In this document: piece by piece, positions 13,360 to 24,166 of the stretch
Position numbering within the stretch: the stretch's first letter is position 1
Layout: every line of letters starts with the position of its first letter
Source: Vitrella brassicaformis
Taxonomy: Eukaryota; Sar; Vitrellaceae
Assembly: GCA_001179505.1 (NCBI GenBank)
Contig: CDMY01000287.1
Location: 2,768-33,145 of the forward strand
Length of the DNA: 30,378 nucleotides
Direction of reading: 5' to 3'
Program-made: the position numbers and the translations under genes
Notes under the pieces: generated by a model
Seen by the model: the letters and a program-made list of their open reading frames with translations, nothing else
Database searches by the model: none
Told to the model about the DNA's origin: nothing

Positions 13360-16300
13360 ATGGCGGACAAAGCCAAGGCTGCCGAAGCAAAGGCGCGAGG
13401 AAACACGGCTTTCCAAAGTCACGACTACGCGAAGGCTGCGGAGTGCTTCAGCGAGGCCATCAGCCACGACCCGAACGACCACGTGCTCTACTCGAACCGC
13501 AGTGGCGCTTATGCATCCCTCAAAGACTTCAGCAAGGCGCTCGACGACGCCGAGAAGTGCGTTGAGCTCAAGGGGGATTGGCCGAAGGTGAGATGGGATG
13601 AGATCTGGGATAAGAAGCAGGCAGATCCATTCCATGCAGACAGGGAGAGGGACAGAAGAGAGGGGAGGAGATGATGAACGTGTTCTTTGCTGTTTTGTCA
13701 GGGGTATGGTCGCATGGGCCTGGCTCTGTTCAACCTGGGACGGCTCCAGGAGGCAGAGGTCGCATACAAGACCGGTATGTGGGGCGCGGACCACACCACA
13801 CCACACCACACCACACCACAACCACACACCACGATCATTGGTCGACCGATGCAGGTCTGGAACTTGACCCGAACAATGCAAGCCTGAAGGAAGGGCTGGA
13901 CACCGTCATGAGGGCCAAGCCAGGACCACCACCTCCTGGCGGCCAGTCAGGCGGTGGGTGGACGGGCGGACGGGGGAACAGATGGATGGATGGATGGATG
14001 GATCATTGTGTGTGTGTCTGTGTGTGTGTGTGTGATGGTTTGTGTGTGCAGACAAGACGCAGACGCTCTCACTCGACCCAATGAAGATCATTGCCGCCCT
14101 CAGCGACCAGGTGAGTGAGTCAGGGATGGACGGCCACACACATCGGCTACTTTCTGCCTCTGTGGTCATCAGCGTTTCAAGGGCTACGTGGAGGACCGGA
14201 CCTTCATGAGCGGCCTGGAGCAGCTGATGCAGTGCAAGGACCAGGCGAAGCTCAACCAGCTGCTCACCCAGGACTCTCGCCTCCTGGATGTGCTCATCGC
14301 TGCACAGACAGCTCAGCCCCCCAGAGAAGGACCCGTTAGACACACACACACACACGCGCGCACATCCGGTCAAACAGGGCCGACATCCGGTCAAACAGGG
14401 CCGACACATGACCTTCCGCGTGTTTTGTTCTGTCGTCAGTTCGGCAATGGTTTTCCCTCTGAGCCGCCGACACGACCACGCGAGGCCGAAAGGCCGAAGC
14501 CCAAAGAGGAGACGATGCCGCCTGCAGACAACAGGACGGACCAAGAAAAGGTGTGTTGGATGGATGGATGGATGCACAAGTGAATGGGAGTAGTGGACAC
14601 CTTAAGGCGCGCGCGTGTGTGTGTGTGTGTGTAGGCGGCGGATAGGTGGAAGGAGAAGGGCAACGCGCTGTACAAGAGCCGCCAGTTCGAGGAGGCCCTC
14701 GAGGCCTACAGCAAGGCCATGGAGGTCAACCCCAGCGACATCACTTACAGGAACAACAAGGCCGGTCAGTCAGTGAGGGTGGGGGACACCCACATGCACG
14801 AAGAGGAAGGGACATGTGTCTGTGTGTGCGTGTGCGTGTGCGTGTGCGTGTGTGTATGTGTGTGTGGCAGCTGTGTACTTGGAGATGGAGGACTACGAGA
14901 GGTGTCTGGCGGAGTGCCAGAAGGCCCTCGACATCAGATACGAGGTCAAGGCAGACTACTCCAAAGTCGCTAAGGTACGATCTCCACACCACACCAGATG
15001 CATGAATGGATGAATGGATGGATGGACGTGTCGGTGGGCGGCCACCTTGTGTGTCAGGTCTACAACCGCATGGCGGCCTGCTACACGCGCATGAAGCAGT
15101 TCGACGACGCCATCCAGATGTAACCACACCACACCACATCACATCACATCCACGCATCTACACCTGCCTTCATCTGTGCCTCTGTCTGTCTGTGTATCTG
15201 TCTGTCTGTCCGTCAGGTACGAGAAGTCCCTGATGGAGGACAACACGAAGCAGACGCGCGCCGCCCTGCAGGAGGCCAAACGGATGAAGGAGAAGTATGA
15301 CGCTGAGCAGTACATCAACCCGGAAGTGGCTGAGGAGGTACATTGTGCGTGTGTCTGGGTGGCCACCAGCATCAATCACATGACGTGGGCTGTCTGAATG
15401 TGTGTGTGTGTGTCAGCACCGAGCCAAGGGCAATGAGTACTGGAAGGAGATGGACTACCCTGCCGCCAAGAAAGGTAAGAGACACAAGGAGGCCGCCATC
15501 CATCCATCCATCCACACAAGAGGCGACATCCACTTCTCTGTGTGTGTTCGGGTGTGTGTGTGTCACACAGAGTATGACGAGGCCATTCGGCGCAACCCCA
15601 AGGACGCCAAGCTATACAGCAACCGGGCGGCCGCCCTGCTGAAGCTCATGGAATTCCCATCAGCACTCCAGGTCACACACACACACACACACACAGGGAG
15701 AGAGAGAGAGGGAGAGAGAGACGGACGACTGTGGCCCACGTGTGTGCATCTGTCTGTTTGTTTGTCTGTCAGGATTGCGAGAAGTGTCTCGCGTTGGATC
15801 CCACCTTTGTCAAGGCCATCATCCGCAAGGGCCAATGCCACTTCTACATGAAGGAGTACAACAAGGCCATGCAGACGTATCAGGTCAGCCAGCAACGAAT
15901 CCCTGGCCTCCCACCTACCCACCCACACACCATCTCCCCCGCTCGCACCTTGTGTGTGTGTGTGTGCGTGTGTGCAGGAGGGTCTCAAGATTGAGCCAGA
16001 GAACGACGAGCTGCGCAAGGGCATGGAACAAGTCAGACACCACCAAGACAGCAACAGACGGGCCAGACAGACACACATGGCGCGTCCCTCTCTCTCCCTC
16101 TCTCCCTCTGTGTGTGCGTCTCCTCTCCCACCCACAGGTCTTGATGAAGGTTCAGGAGACTGCCACAAGCGGTGAGGTCGACCAGGAGCAGGTGGCCCAC
16201 GCCATGGCCGACCCCGAGATACAGCGCATCCTCGGCGACCCACAGATGCAGCTCATCATCAAGTCCATGAGTGAAGACCCCAAACACGCTGCAGAGTGAG

Positions 16301-16565
16301 CGACCACCATCGCCACACGCACACACGGGCTGGGTGCTTTGCTTTGTGGGAGTCTCTCTGCCTTGTGTGTGGCTGTCTGTGTGTCTGTGTGTCTGTGTGC
16401 AGGGCAATGAAGGATCCCCAAGTGCGAGCTGCCATATCAAAACTAGCGGCGGCCGGTAAGAGAGAGAGAGAGAGAGAGAGATGGCAAACAAACAGGGGGG
16501 CTGCACACCGAGCACTTATGGGGTTGCTGTGTGCTGGATGTGCAGGCATTCTGCGTCTCGGCTGA
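13360..16565 (+). CDS. STI1/HOP, Hsp70-Hsp90 organizing co-chaperone
   Basis: Seventeen exons: 13360-13587, 13702-13774, 13855-13953, 14052-14110, 14173-14334, 14440-14550, 14635-14764, 14871-14974, 15058-15119, 15217-15337, 15417-15474, 15571-15671, 15773-15883, 15978-16031, 16138-16295, 16403-16455, 16546-16565. They give 567 residues with all phases consistent. Layout matches HOP: TPR1 (1-133, opening KAKARGNTAFQSHDYAKAAE), DP1 (about 140-207), TPR2A (245-383, RWKEKGNALYKSRQFEEALE), TPR2B (384-491, HRAKGNEYW and YSNRAAALLKLMEFPSALQ) and DP2 (about 505-567, ending AAAGILRLG). The family clamps the EEVD tails of Hsp70 and Hsp90 with its TPRs and hands clients over. The linker between DP1 and TPR2A is acidic/Pro-rich. 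Exons 10 and 14-15 with their introns are the sources of copies found at 20.1-20.9 kb. Confidence 0.95.
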
Positions 16566-17109
16566 CGGATGGATGGATGCGCACTCGAGCATCGTTTTTC
16601 CATACGTGAGTGTGCGGTGCGGCTGAGCACTTTATTCACGTACATGCCATGCGTGAGGGAATTGACGTGCATAATGGTGTGGGGCTGTCCCTGTGCGTGT
16701 GCGTACGAGTATGTATGTCGCCCAAGACATTACGTGCGCTTGGGATGTGCGTGAGTGACTGACATGACAGCTGTTTCATTTGTCGGTTTGCCGTTCTGTG
16801 TTGTCGATGCGGTCCATTTCCTCTCTCACACACGCACACATACACAGACGCGCATATGGTTAGTCAGGTGTCCTAGGCAAACATACGCATGCACATCGCA
16901 CATGCATCCTACCCGTCCCATCCCTCACTCGGCGTGTGTTCAATGCTGTTGCGCTTCCTTCTACGGTAGCTTTGTTCTTGACTGTACACACACCAGCTGC
17001 TGCTGGCCTCTCGACTCAAGCCTGTATCTGCCGCACGAGTCGTGATGGCCCTCCTCCAGGAACCTGCGTGTCATCACGAGACAGATACGCACATACAAAC
17101 GTCCGTCGC
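16566..17109. other. Intergenic between convergent genes
   Basis: No gene seen. The part from about 16967 to 17109 continues, together with the last exon of the 17.1-kb gene, into a block duplicated at about 19465-19727. Confidence 0.6.
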
Positions 17110-17902
17110 TTACTCGCGGGGTGAGCCGTTCCAGCCGCACATCTCGCCCCCCTCGTAAGCGTGCATTTCCTCCATGAAATCACGACGAGTGATGCCCTTC
17201 TCCTGAACACACAGGAATGCATCAGAGCTGCTGTGTGTCCTTTGTGTTGTCTGGTGCATGCCGCTACCAGCCGACCGACCGGGTCTTTGGCTTTGATGGC
17301 GAGTGTGAGCAGGACATTCTCGAAGTCCGTATACTTGCCGATGCGGCCCAGCTTGCACTTCTCGAAGTCACGCCAGCCTGACGCACACACAGAAGGGGCG
17401 GGGCCACACGTGCATTCACGAATGAGGATGGGATCGGTGCGGACGCACCTTGGTTGGGCTGCTGGCGGTAGTGCTCGGGTACGTTGGTGATGATGATGCT
17501 GGGATACGGGTAGACTACCACCTGCCACATAATCCATCCATCCATCCGTCCAACTGAAGAAGTGCAGTTGGCATACCTTCATTTTCTTCTCGTGCTCCTC
17601 AGGGTCGTCAGCGGCCGAGTGAACGTACTTCCGGAGTCCCTCCTGGAAGTCGGGGGCGTAGATGCCTCCGAGATCGATGAACTGCGGCTCGTTCGGGCGG
17701 CTGGCCTTCTTGACCTCCTTGAGCACCTCCTGCAGACCCATGCAGCACAACAGATGGATGGATGGATGGATGGATGGATCTGTGCCAATTCCATGGTGCA
17801 ATTGTCGGCACGTACCTTCAGACGAGCCTCATAGTTCTCGGCCGACACTACGCCCTTCTGGTGGGCCACCTCCTGCCGCGGCGCTGCCGACGACGAGCTC
17901 AT
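17110..17902 (-). CDS. Conserved-looking 171-residue protein, unknown function
   Basis: Exons on the minus strand: 17816-17902, 17577-17729, 17449-17521, 17268-17377 and 17110-17202, all in phase. The N-terminus is MSSSSAAPRQEVAHQKG. The middle has an ordered feel (FIDLGGIYAPDFQEGLRKYV, then VVVYPYPSIIITNVPEHYRQ) and the end is Trp/Gly rich (GGEMCGWNG). There is no signal peptide or membrane helix, and I do not recognise the family. Codon use and splice sites make it a confident gene. The last exon, with downstream sequence, is duplicated at 19621-19713. The gene is divergent from the MGC-protein gene, with 276 bases between starts. Confidence 0.7.
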
Positions 17903-18178
17903 GGTGAAAAAGGGCGATGGTTGCACACACCGACGATGTTGACGATGGACACGCAGGCCGAGAACACCAGGACGTGGTCCGATGCCAGGATCTGCCAGGA
18001 TCCACTGGGCCAGGATCGCACACCGGTTTCAAGCTCGCAGAGGCAGATCTGGCTCTAAGCTTCGCACCATCTCTCAGGGAGGCCTACCTATCGACTACAG
18101 CCGCTTTGACCAGCAGGAGATATCGACTCATCTGACGATGAATGACCTTCGAATGTCGGCTGAGTGCCGAGAGCCGCT

Positions 18179-19101
18179 ATGGGCTGCGAGTGGAGCAAGA
18201 GAGAACCTGAGGGGAGACATCCGAAGAGCGAGGAGGACTGGGATGCTTTGAAAAGGGTGGTGAAGGCCATTGATTCGATTGACGATGAGCTGCCGTGCAT
18301 CCTTGACACCGGAAGCCTCTGGATGAAGCACATACATCTTCTCGACGCCGTACTCAACGAAGACGGGGTGGGTACACACACACACGCATGAGCACATGCG
18401 CCTACACAAAAACAACGCACGTGGTCCTGGGTCCGTGCGTCTGTGTGTGCAGACGATCAAGGATAGGTATCGGAGGGCGTTCATCGAGAGGTGTGGCATG
18501 ATGTCCTTGCGGAGAGCGCGGAAATTCAGAGAGAAGCTGCTGCGCGAGTGGGGCGGGGCGGCCCGCCTCAGGTGAGTGACGGACTGACACCCGCTGAATG
18601 AACACCACTCGTGTGTGTGTGCGTGTGTGTGTGTGTGTGTCAGGAGGCTTGAAGCACTGGGGAGCCGCCTGCTGCCACCCGTTGAGCAAACATCGCCATC
18701 AGGCGGGCAGCAACTGACGGATCCCCTGCTGCACAGGAAGTAGTGATTGCATCGGCAGGTTGGCAGACAGGAGGGAGAGAAGCAGGAAGCCACGACAGGA
18801 GGTGTGCGCTCGGGATGCTTATGTGTATGCAGACGGCGCCAGCAGCCCCATCGTCTGTCGTGTGAGGCTCAGGTCGCCCAACGTCCGCGGCAGCTACCGG
18901 CTGTTCCTGCTCACCGACAAGGCGACGTCCCCCTTCCTGGCGTATTCCCACGTGCTGCGCGAGGAGGGGGCCGACAGCGTGTCGGTGTCGGTGGGCGCCT
19001 TCTGCGACGAGGGTGCCCCGTACGACGCCACGCGGGAGCTGTTTGTGCGGTGTGTGGGCGCCGAGATGGGTATGCGCCTGTGTGAGGAGATCGACGGATG
19101 A
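18179..19101 (+). CDS. Small protein with dual-acylation N-terminus, unknown function
   Basis: Exons 18179-18367 and 18453-18571 are clear, and a third begins at 18644. Reading on gives a stop at 18741-18743 and a 135-residue protein. Alternatively a GTTGAG donor at 18681 joins in phase to 18799-19101, whose frame is strongly protein-like (RLRSPNVRGSYRLFLLTDKA) but has no ATG of its own, so I favour that longer model. The protein starts MGC, matching N-myristoylation at Gly2 with palmitoylation at Cys3, which would place it on a membrane. The rest of the first exon is acidic (SEEDWDALKRVVKAIDSIDD) and the second is Arg-rich. A short open stretch with ATG at 19099 (MKTLQQCREIGRKTF) follows and may belong to a further exon. 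No family recognised. Confidence 0.5.
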
Positions 19102-19330
19102 AGACGCTGCAGCAGTGCCGAGAGATAGGCCGCAAGACGTTTATCGTCAGGTGTGTAGAGTAGCCAGCCTCTGTAGCTCTGTAGGTGGTCTGTGTAGCAT
19201 GGGTCCTTTTCTGTTGGACGGACAGATGCGATGCTGTCGTGATACATTGCGAGTGGATTCATTTGCCATCCATCCATTGTGCGTGATCGATTCAATCCAT
19301 TCCACACACGAACGCATGAATTGTCGGGCT

Positions 19331-19401
19331 GTCCTAAGCAGCATCGCACAATGCAAGCAGACACAGACACACATCTGCGCAGACGTACATGAAATGAACG
19401 A
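19331..19401 (+). repeat. Dispersed repeat R1, copy 1
   Basis: About 70 bases (TCCTAAGCAGCATCGCACAA and onward to GAAATGAACGAAT) that recur almost unchanged at 24167-24238. Confidence 0.85.
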
Positions 19402-19464
19402 ATTCAACAAACCAAAAGCGATTCTGCTGCGCTAGCGACGGTGGCCTTGTATTGATCTGTGTAG

Positions 19465-19727
19465 CTTTGTCTTTGCCTGTACACACACCAGCTACTGCTG
19501 GCCTCTTGAGTGGTCAGCGGCTGTAGCGGAGTCTGTATCTGCCGCACGAGTCGCGATGGCCCGTGCCCAGGAACCTGCATGTCATCACGAGACAGATACG
19601 CACATACAAACGTCCGTCGCTTACTCGCGCACTTCGCCGTTCCAGCCGCACATCTCGCCGCCCTCGTAGGCGCGCATCTCCTCCATGAACTCACCACGAG
19701 TGATGCCCTTCTCCTGAACACGCAGGG
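19465..19727 (-). repeat. Duplicate of the 3' end of the 17.1-kb gene
   Basis: Collinear with about 16967-17215. It contains a full copy of that gene's last exon (19621-19713, same 93-base length, same acceptor and stop). About ten bases differ, and the frame is open (EKGITRGEFMEEMRAYEGG). The downstream non-coding part is also copied, so this is a DNA-level duplication. Confidence 0.88.
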
Positions 19728-21322
19728 GCACCATACCCAAACCACACGTGTGTGGTTCGGGCGACACAGACAGGCCGACATGGAGATTCAATACATGGTT
19801 GATACATGAGTACCTTCATCTTGTCTTCCGTCAATCTGTTGTCATCTGAGACACATGCCTCCTCCTCTCCCCCTCTCTCTGCGCGTGTGTGTGCTAGGTG
19901 TGCGCGTGTTGCTCCTCTTTGTCTTCAGAGAAGCGCATCAATCGCTCGGGAAATGAACCAAGATATAAAATGTAGGCAGCGATTCCCTCTCCTGCTGTGT
20001 GGCAACAACAACAAAGGGGATGCGATGTCCGTGTGAGTGTGATGTGTGTCATACAGGAACCGCCCTGCCCCACTCCCCTTGGCCACTCGCTGCCCTGCGC
20101 CGTTACTGTACTGTACCTGCACGGTGCTGACACACACACACACATTCAAACAGCCCACGTCATGTAAGTGATGCTGGTGGCCACCCAGACACACGCATTG
20201 ATACCTCCTCAGCCACTTCTGGGTTGATGTCTTCAGGCGGCCGTTGTTGGTAATCTGAAGGAAGGCCGAATGAACAGATTGTGTGTGGTGCCGATGCGGA
20301 GCTCTCACCATCAAGCTGCTGCTTGAGCCGGTTGATCTCATTTCTGAATCGGGCGGCAACGGCGTACACCCCCTTCACGAGCTCGTCTCTCTCACGGGCG
20401 AATTTCGCCTCCATTGTGTCCTTCATTGCCACTGTCGCCTGGTAGATGCATGCACACAAGAGAGAGGAAAGGAAGCGCACGGACCGATGCATGTACGAGG
20501 GCGTGTGGATGGAAAATGTGTCGTTGGCTCTCACCGCCAGCTCATCTTTGGTCTTTGTTAGCGTGTCTCTGGTAGAATGCATGGCATAGGATGCGCAAAG
20601 ATTCCATGTCTATGCGTGTACGGTACCTCAGCTCATTCAGCCTGCGATACTCGGCCATGGCCTCCTGCAGCTCCTGAACAATCTGGCCGCCCGTCGCCGT
20701 CTTCTCAACCTTCACCAACACCTGTGGGTGGCAGAGGACAGCACACACACACAGAGGGAGAGAGAGAGGGAGAGACGCCATGTGTGTGTGTCCAGCCGTC
20801 TGGTGTTGTCTGACCTGATCCAGGCCCTTGCGAGGCTCGTCGTTCTCTGGCTCGATCATCTTCAGACCCTCCTGCACACAGAGAAAGTCCCTGAAGCCAC
20901 ATACACGAATAAATGACACAATGACATCTTGATGAGATCATCGATGATTTCATTGATTGTTCTCGTCCGCGAGCTCCTGCTTCTCCTTCTTGAGCGTTTT
21001 GTTCTCCATCTCCAGACCCTCATTCTGGTCGCTGAACCAAAGCAAGGGAAAGTGACACCGCACAGGCATGACATCGATGTGCACATGTGTTGATCTGTAT
21101 GCGCACCTTCCCTTCCTCCTCCAGTCTCTCGTAGAGGCGGCGATTCTCCTCTTCCAGCTCTGCTGATCGGCCCTCCAGGTCCCAAATCTCCTTGCTCGCA
21201 CTGAGATTAGCTTCCAATAGATTGTGATTGGACTCGATCGCGAGGCCTCGGAAGGCACTGGCGCGGTGCTTGTGCTCGAGCATCTGGTCGGTTGAGAGGA
21301 GGCGCATACAATAGGCAGACAT
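19621..21322 (-). CDS. Chimeric coiled-coil gene with STI1-derived and neighbour-derived exons
   Basis: Exons on the minus strand: 21107-21322 (coiled coil, AELEEENRRLYERLEEEG), about 20950-21024 (EMENKTLKKEKQELADEN), 20815-20871, 20627-20721, 20535-20568, 20309-20438 (coiled coil, RFRNEINRLKQQLDG), 20205-20254, then 20103-20126 with a stop. Phases agree from 20871 leftward. 20815-20871 plus its intron and the start of 20627-20721 copy STI1 exons 14-15 (EGLKMIEPENDEPRKGLDQ versus EGLKIEPENDELRKGMEQ). 20205-20254 plus its intron copies STI1 exon 10 (INPEVAEE). An alternative end uses only 20117-20126, then 19814-19845 and the copied exon 19621-19713, also fully in phase. Problem: the second exon runs into TGA at 20950-20952, one base out of frame from an open continuation (NEIIDDLIK), so one indel or an unseen splice is needed. 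Expression is unknown. It may be a new chimeric gene or a pseudogene. Confidence 0.55.
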
Positions 21323-21599
21323 TCATGCCCCTTCCATACTGGTCTTTCTGACCTCTTCCCTCGTCCTCTTCTCTCGTCATCCTTGGTCGCTTCTCGGTCC
21401 GTCGGCCTTAGTCGGCTTCCTTTCTGAAATCGCCCAAGAGGCTTGCCAGAAAGTGAGCGTCTCTTGCCTTCTGCAGGCGTACATACACACCTACCGTCCA
21501 AAGAGAGGGAAACAGAGAGCGGGCAACGGGTCAGGTATGTGACTCGGAGCAGTCGGAATGGGCGGCGGCACACGAGGGGCAGGGGGCGGGTGGAAGGGT

Positions 21600-21738
21600 G
21601 GTCGCACAGAGCACACAGGCAGGAGAAGGTGAAGGCCGAGGGAAGGCGCGTGAAAGCTGAGAACGTAGAAAAAAGGTAGGGTTTCCAGGGTTGTCTCGGA
21701 TTTCAATTCTCGCCGCGATCTGTCACGTGCCATCCAGA
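21600..21738 (-). repeat. Promoter/first-exon repeat, copy 2
   Basis: Second copy of the element at 7590-7738, with core 21677-21715. On the minus strand an ATG at about 21738 opens a peptide (MARDRSRRELKSETTLETL, then hydrophobic residues and a possible GT donor) similar to the first exon of the gene at 7699. It could be an upstream first exon for the coiled-coil gene or a copied promoter segment. Confidence 0.65.
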
Positions 21739-21794
21739 GATATTCCGGGGGAACGTTACGTGGCCGATTGCGCACATCGTTTTTCACGAAGACG

Positions 21795-22586
21795 ATGGGT
21801 CGTTTCGGTTTTGCTGCCATCCTGCTGGTCGGCTTCGTAGCCGTTGTGGCATCTCAGCGCACCAACGACCGCCGTCAGCAGAGGGGGGACGCACCTGCGC
21901 CGAATCGACCGTGCACCATGCAGCAGCATGGCAGATCTGCCCACATCTGCCCATACTGAGTGTTTTCTCTGCTCTTTTGTCCATACGGATGGATGGCTGA
22001 TGTATGGCTGCAGAGGTGTCGGTGGCTGCTCATGAGGACGGTAGGTGTTCTTGCCGGCGCCGGATCCTCCATCCGACTGCACTGCATCCAGCGCATCGCA
22101 TATGTATGTCTATTTTTGCAGGTGGGGAGGTGTCTGCGGCAATAGGTCTGCGGCGTTCGTGCAGCTGCAGCTGGACCACGCCAAGAGCACCCTCACGGCC
22201 GCTTGTGATCTGATCACCGCCGCCATCAACACCATCGACACGGCCCACCGGACCATCATCTCAAAACCAGGTCAGCTCGGTCACATGGCACGTATACGCC
22301 CTGGCCACAGGTGGGTGTGTGTATGCGTGTGTGTGTGTGTGCATGTGTGTGTGTGTATGTGTGTGCAAAAGGGGCTTCATGCGGTTACGACGATTTCGGC
22401 GACGAATCCGGTGCCGGCGTGACTCTCTGCGGCGGCGAGGACGAAGTGTGTCTCATTGAAATGGCGGATTCGTTCGGAGGTTATGGCAAGTGCATCAAGG
22501 AGAGCGAGGTAAAGGGAAAGCACGCGCCCTGCGACGGGGAGAAGGGAATCTGGAAGAATTGGGGGGGCAAGTTCCTCTGCAGCTAG
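21795..22586 (+). CDS. Secreted Cys-rich protein, unknown function
   Basis: Exons 21795-21910, 22122-22270 and 22372-22586 join in phase to 159 residues. A clear signal peptide opens it (MGRFGFAAILLVGFVAVVAS). An Arg/Gln/Pro-rich linker follows, then a helical Ala/Thr/Ile segment (LTAACDLITAAINTID). The C-terminal domain is Gly/Cys-rich (GGEDEVCLIEMADSF, GGYGKCIKE, HAPCDGEKG, KFLCS at the end). Eight cysteines lie after the signal peptide, consistent with disulfides outside the cell. An alternative model uses a small extra exon at 22014-22040 but gives a less convincing middle. I know no matching family. Confidence 0.6.
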
Positions 22587-23356
22587 CTGATGGGGTGGAT
22601 CCAGCTCGATAGTAAGTAGGGTGGGGCTGAGTGGGGTGGGGCTCGTACGGGGATCACTCCACTTGTCTGTCTGCCTGTCTGCATGATGGATGGGTTTTAA
22701 AACACGTGTGCTCTATTTGTGTGTGCCTGTGGTGTGACGTGTTGTGGTCTGCCGCTCTCCTTCTTTTCCGGTGAGTATAGACAGCGCAGAGGAGACTCGA
22801 TGGATGGATGGATGGCCTGTCTGTCTGTGAATCGGTGGTAGGAGGGCTGTCGCCGTACACGTCGCATCAGAGAGAGGGACCGTCGTGTGTCGCGCTCTAT
22901 ACCGACCGGTGTGCATATTCGTGTGGGTACATAATGGTGAGGGACGCACGGACGCATCAATTACTGGTGGAAGAAGGTGCACAAAGCGCTGCTTTCACAC
23001 ACATGGTGCAGGTCTGTGCCGCACACAAGTCAGTCGTCGAGCCAGCCGAATAAACAGAGAAACACATAACACGTATACGGGCTGAATATGCACAACACAA
23101 ATCTATGCGATCGATGCACATCAAGACATACATACCGACAGGTACTTACCTGTGTGTGTGTGGATGGTGAAGGAATGCATTAACAGTACAGACAGACCAA
23201 CGACCGACGTCAGACAGACACAGTACACACGGACATAGACAGACAGACAGACAAATGACGGGTGCCCATATACGCCTACAAAGCCCTACCTACTGGTACC
23301 ACACACCAACGAACGTACACGCACAGATGCGCCCGTCAGTCACATCAATCAGTCAA
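22587..23356. other. Intergenic, left part of a segmental duplication
   Basis: No gene seen. From about 22970 it aligns with about 28118 onward (shared stretches such as GTCTGTGCCGCACAC and CCGAATAAACAGAGAAACAC). GGATG, GTCT and CAGA microsatellites are present. Confidence 0.6.
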
Positions 23357-24163
23357 TCACACCCGGCGATTCTGCGACCGCTCCCATCTCATGACACACC
23401 TGCACACACACACACACACAGCGCACACAGAATGGGGTCGACCGACCTTCGTCCCAGACACAAGGAAGGCTGTCTGACCTCCAAGCGACCAGCTGCACAA
23501 CGTAGGCCACACACGCCGGCCCGATTGTCGCCCAAAAGGCCGCGGCCGCCAGCATCTGGGGGTCCGTCAAGGCAGTCAGCGAGCGCACCACCAACCGTCT
23601 CCCAGCAGCGTCCCTGACCGAATCGAATGATACACACGCAGAGCAGCCGTATGTGTTTGTCTCTCTGTTGTTTGTGTCAGTCAGGTTCTCACCATCCACA
23701 CACGCCGTGGGGGTAGAATGGCTGCATGGTGCCTTTGTTGGCGTCGAAGGGCAGCTGGGCGGGGCCGTTGGTCGCCAGACCGATCGCACAGGCGCTCATG
23801 GCCGACAGGTACGGGCTCACCGCCTCACACACACCTGCACACACACGCGTGTGTGTGTGTGTGAGGCGTTGACTGATGCGCGTGTGTGTGTACCTCCGAT
23901 TGCGAGTGCGACTGACCCCCAGACGACGACACGCCAGCGGGACTTGAGCAGCTGTATCTTCAACACCTGCGCCAACACACACACACACACACGTGTGTGT
24001 GTGTGAGCAAAGGTGCGTGTGGCCGACTGACTGACCCCAGCGGCGCTCATCTTGACGTTGTCGAGCAGCAGGGTGCCCACCACCACCACCAGGGCACACA
24101 CATAGCTGCCCCGATCTGTCACCACACACACATATGATGACACACACCCCTGTCTATGTAAAA
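22970..24163. repeat. Segmental duplication, copy 1 (partner about 28118-29499)
   Basis: Non-coding and coding sequence align over more than 1.1 kb with small indels, mostly in microsatellites. Both copies include the plus-strand phrase TGACGGGTGCCCATATACGC (23256 and 28553) and the five membrane-protein exons. Confidence 0.85.
23357..24115 (-). pseudogene. 5'-truncated duplicate of the multi-pass membrane protein gene
   Basis: Contains copies of the last five exons of the gene at 28659-30344: 24036-24115, 23894-23966, 23693-23834, 23479-23613 and 23357-23399. Exon lengths are identical (80, 73, 142, 135, 43) and all frames and splice sites are intact. The four upstream exons are absent, because homology stops near 24163. 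It therefore lacks a normal start and about half of the protein. Intact frames suggest a recent copy or continued use as part of another transcript. Confidence 0.75.
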
Positions 24164-24166
24164 GCG

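Noticed and set aside
18741-18762. A 19-base intron joining the MGC gene to the downstream frame
   Set aside because: The phase would fit, but introns this short are not otherwise seen here; a longer GTTGAG-CAG intron is available.
22014-22040. Extra 27-base exon in the secreted Cys-rich gene
   Set aside because: It is phase-compatible with one frame only, and that frame turns the next exon into an Arg/Ser/Cys-rich shadow; skipping it gives a better protein.
24081-24097. CCACCACCACC tract and similar short repeats as a CRISPR-like array
   Set aside because: These are simple trinucleotide or dinucleotide runs without regular spacers; no cas genes are present.
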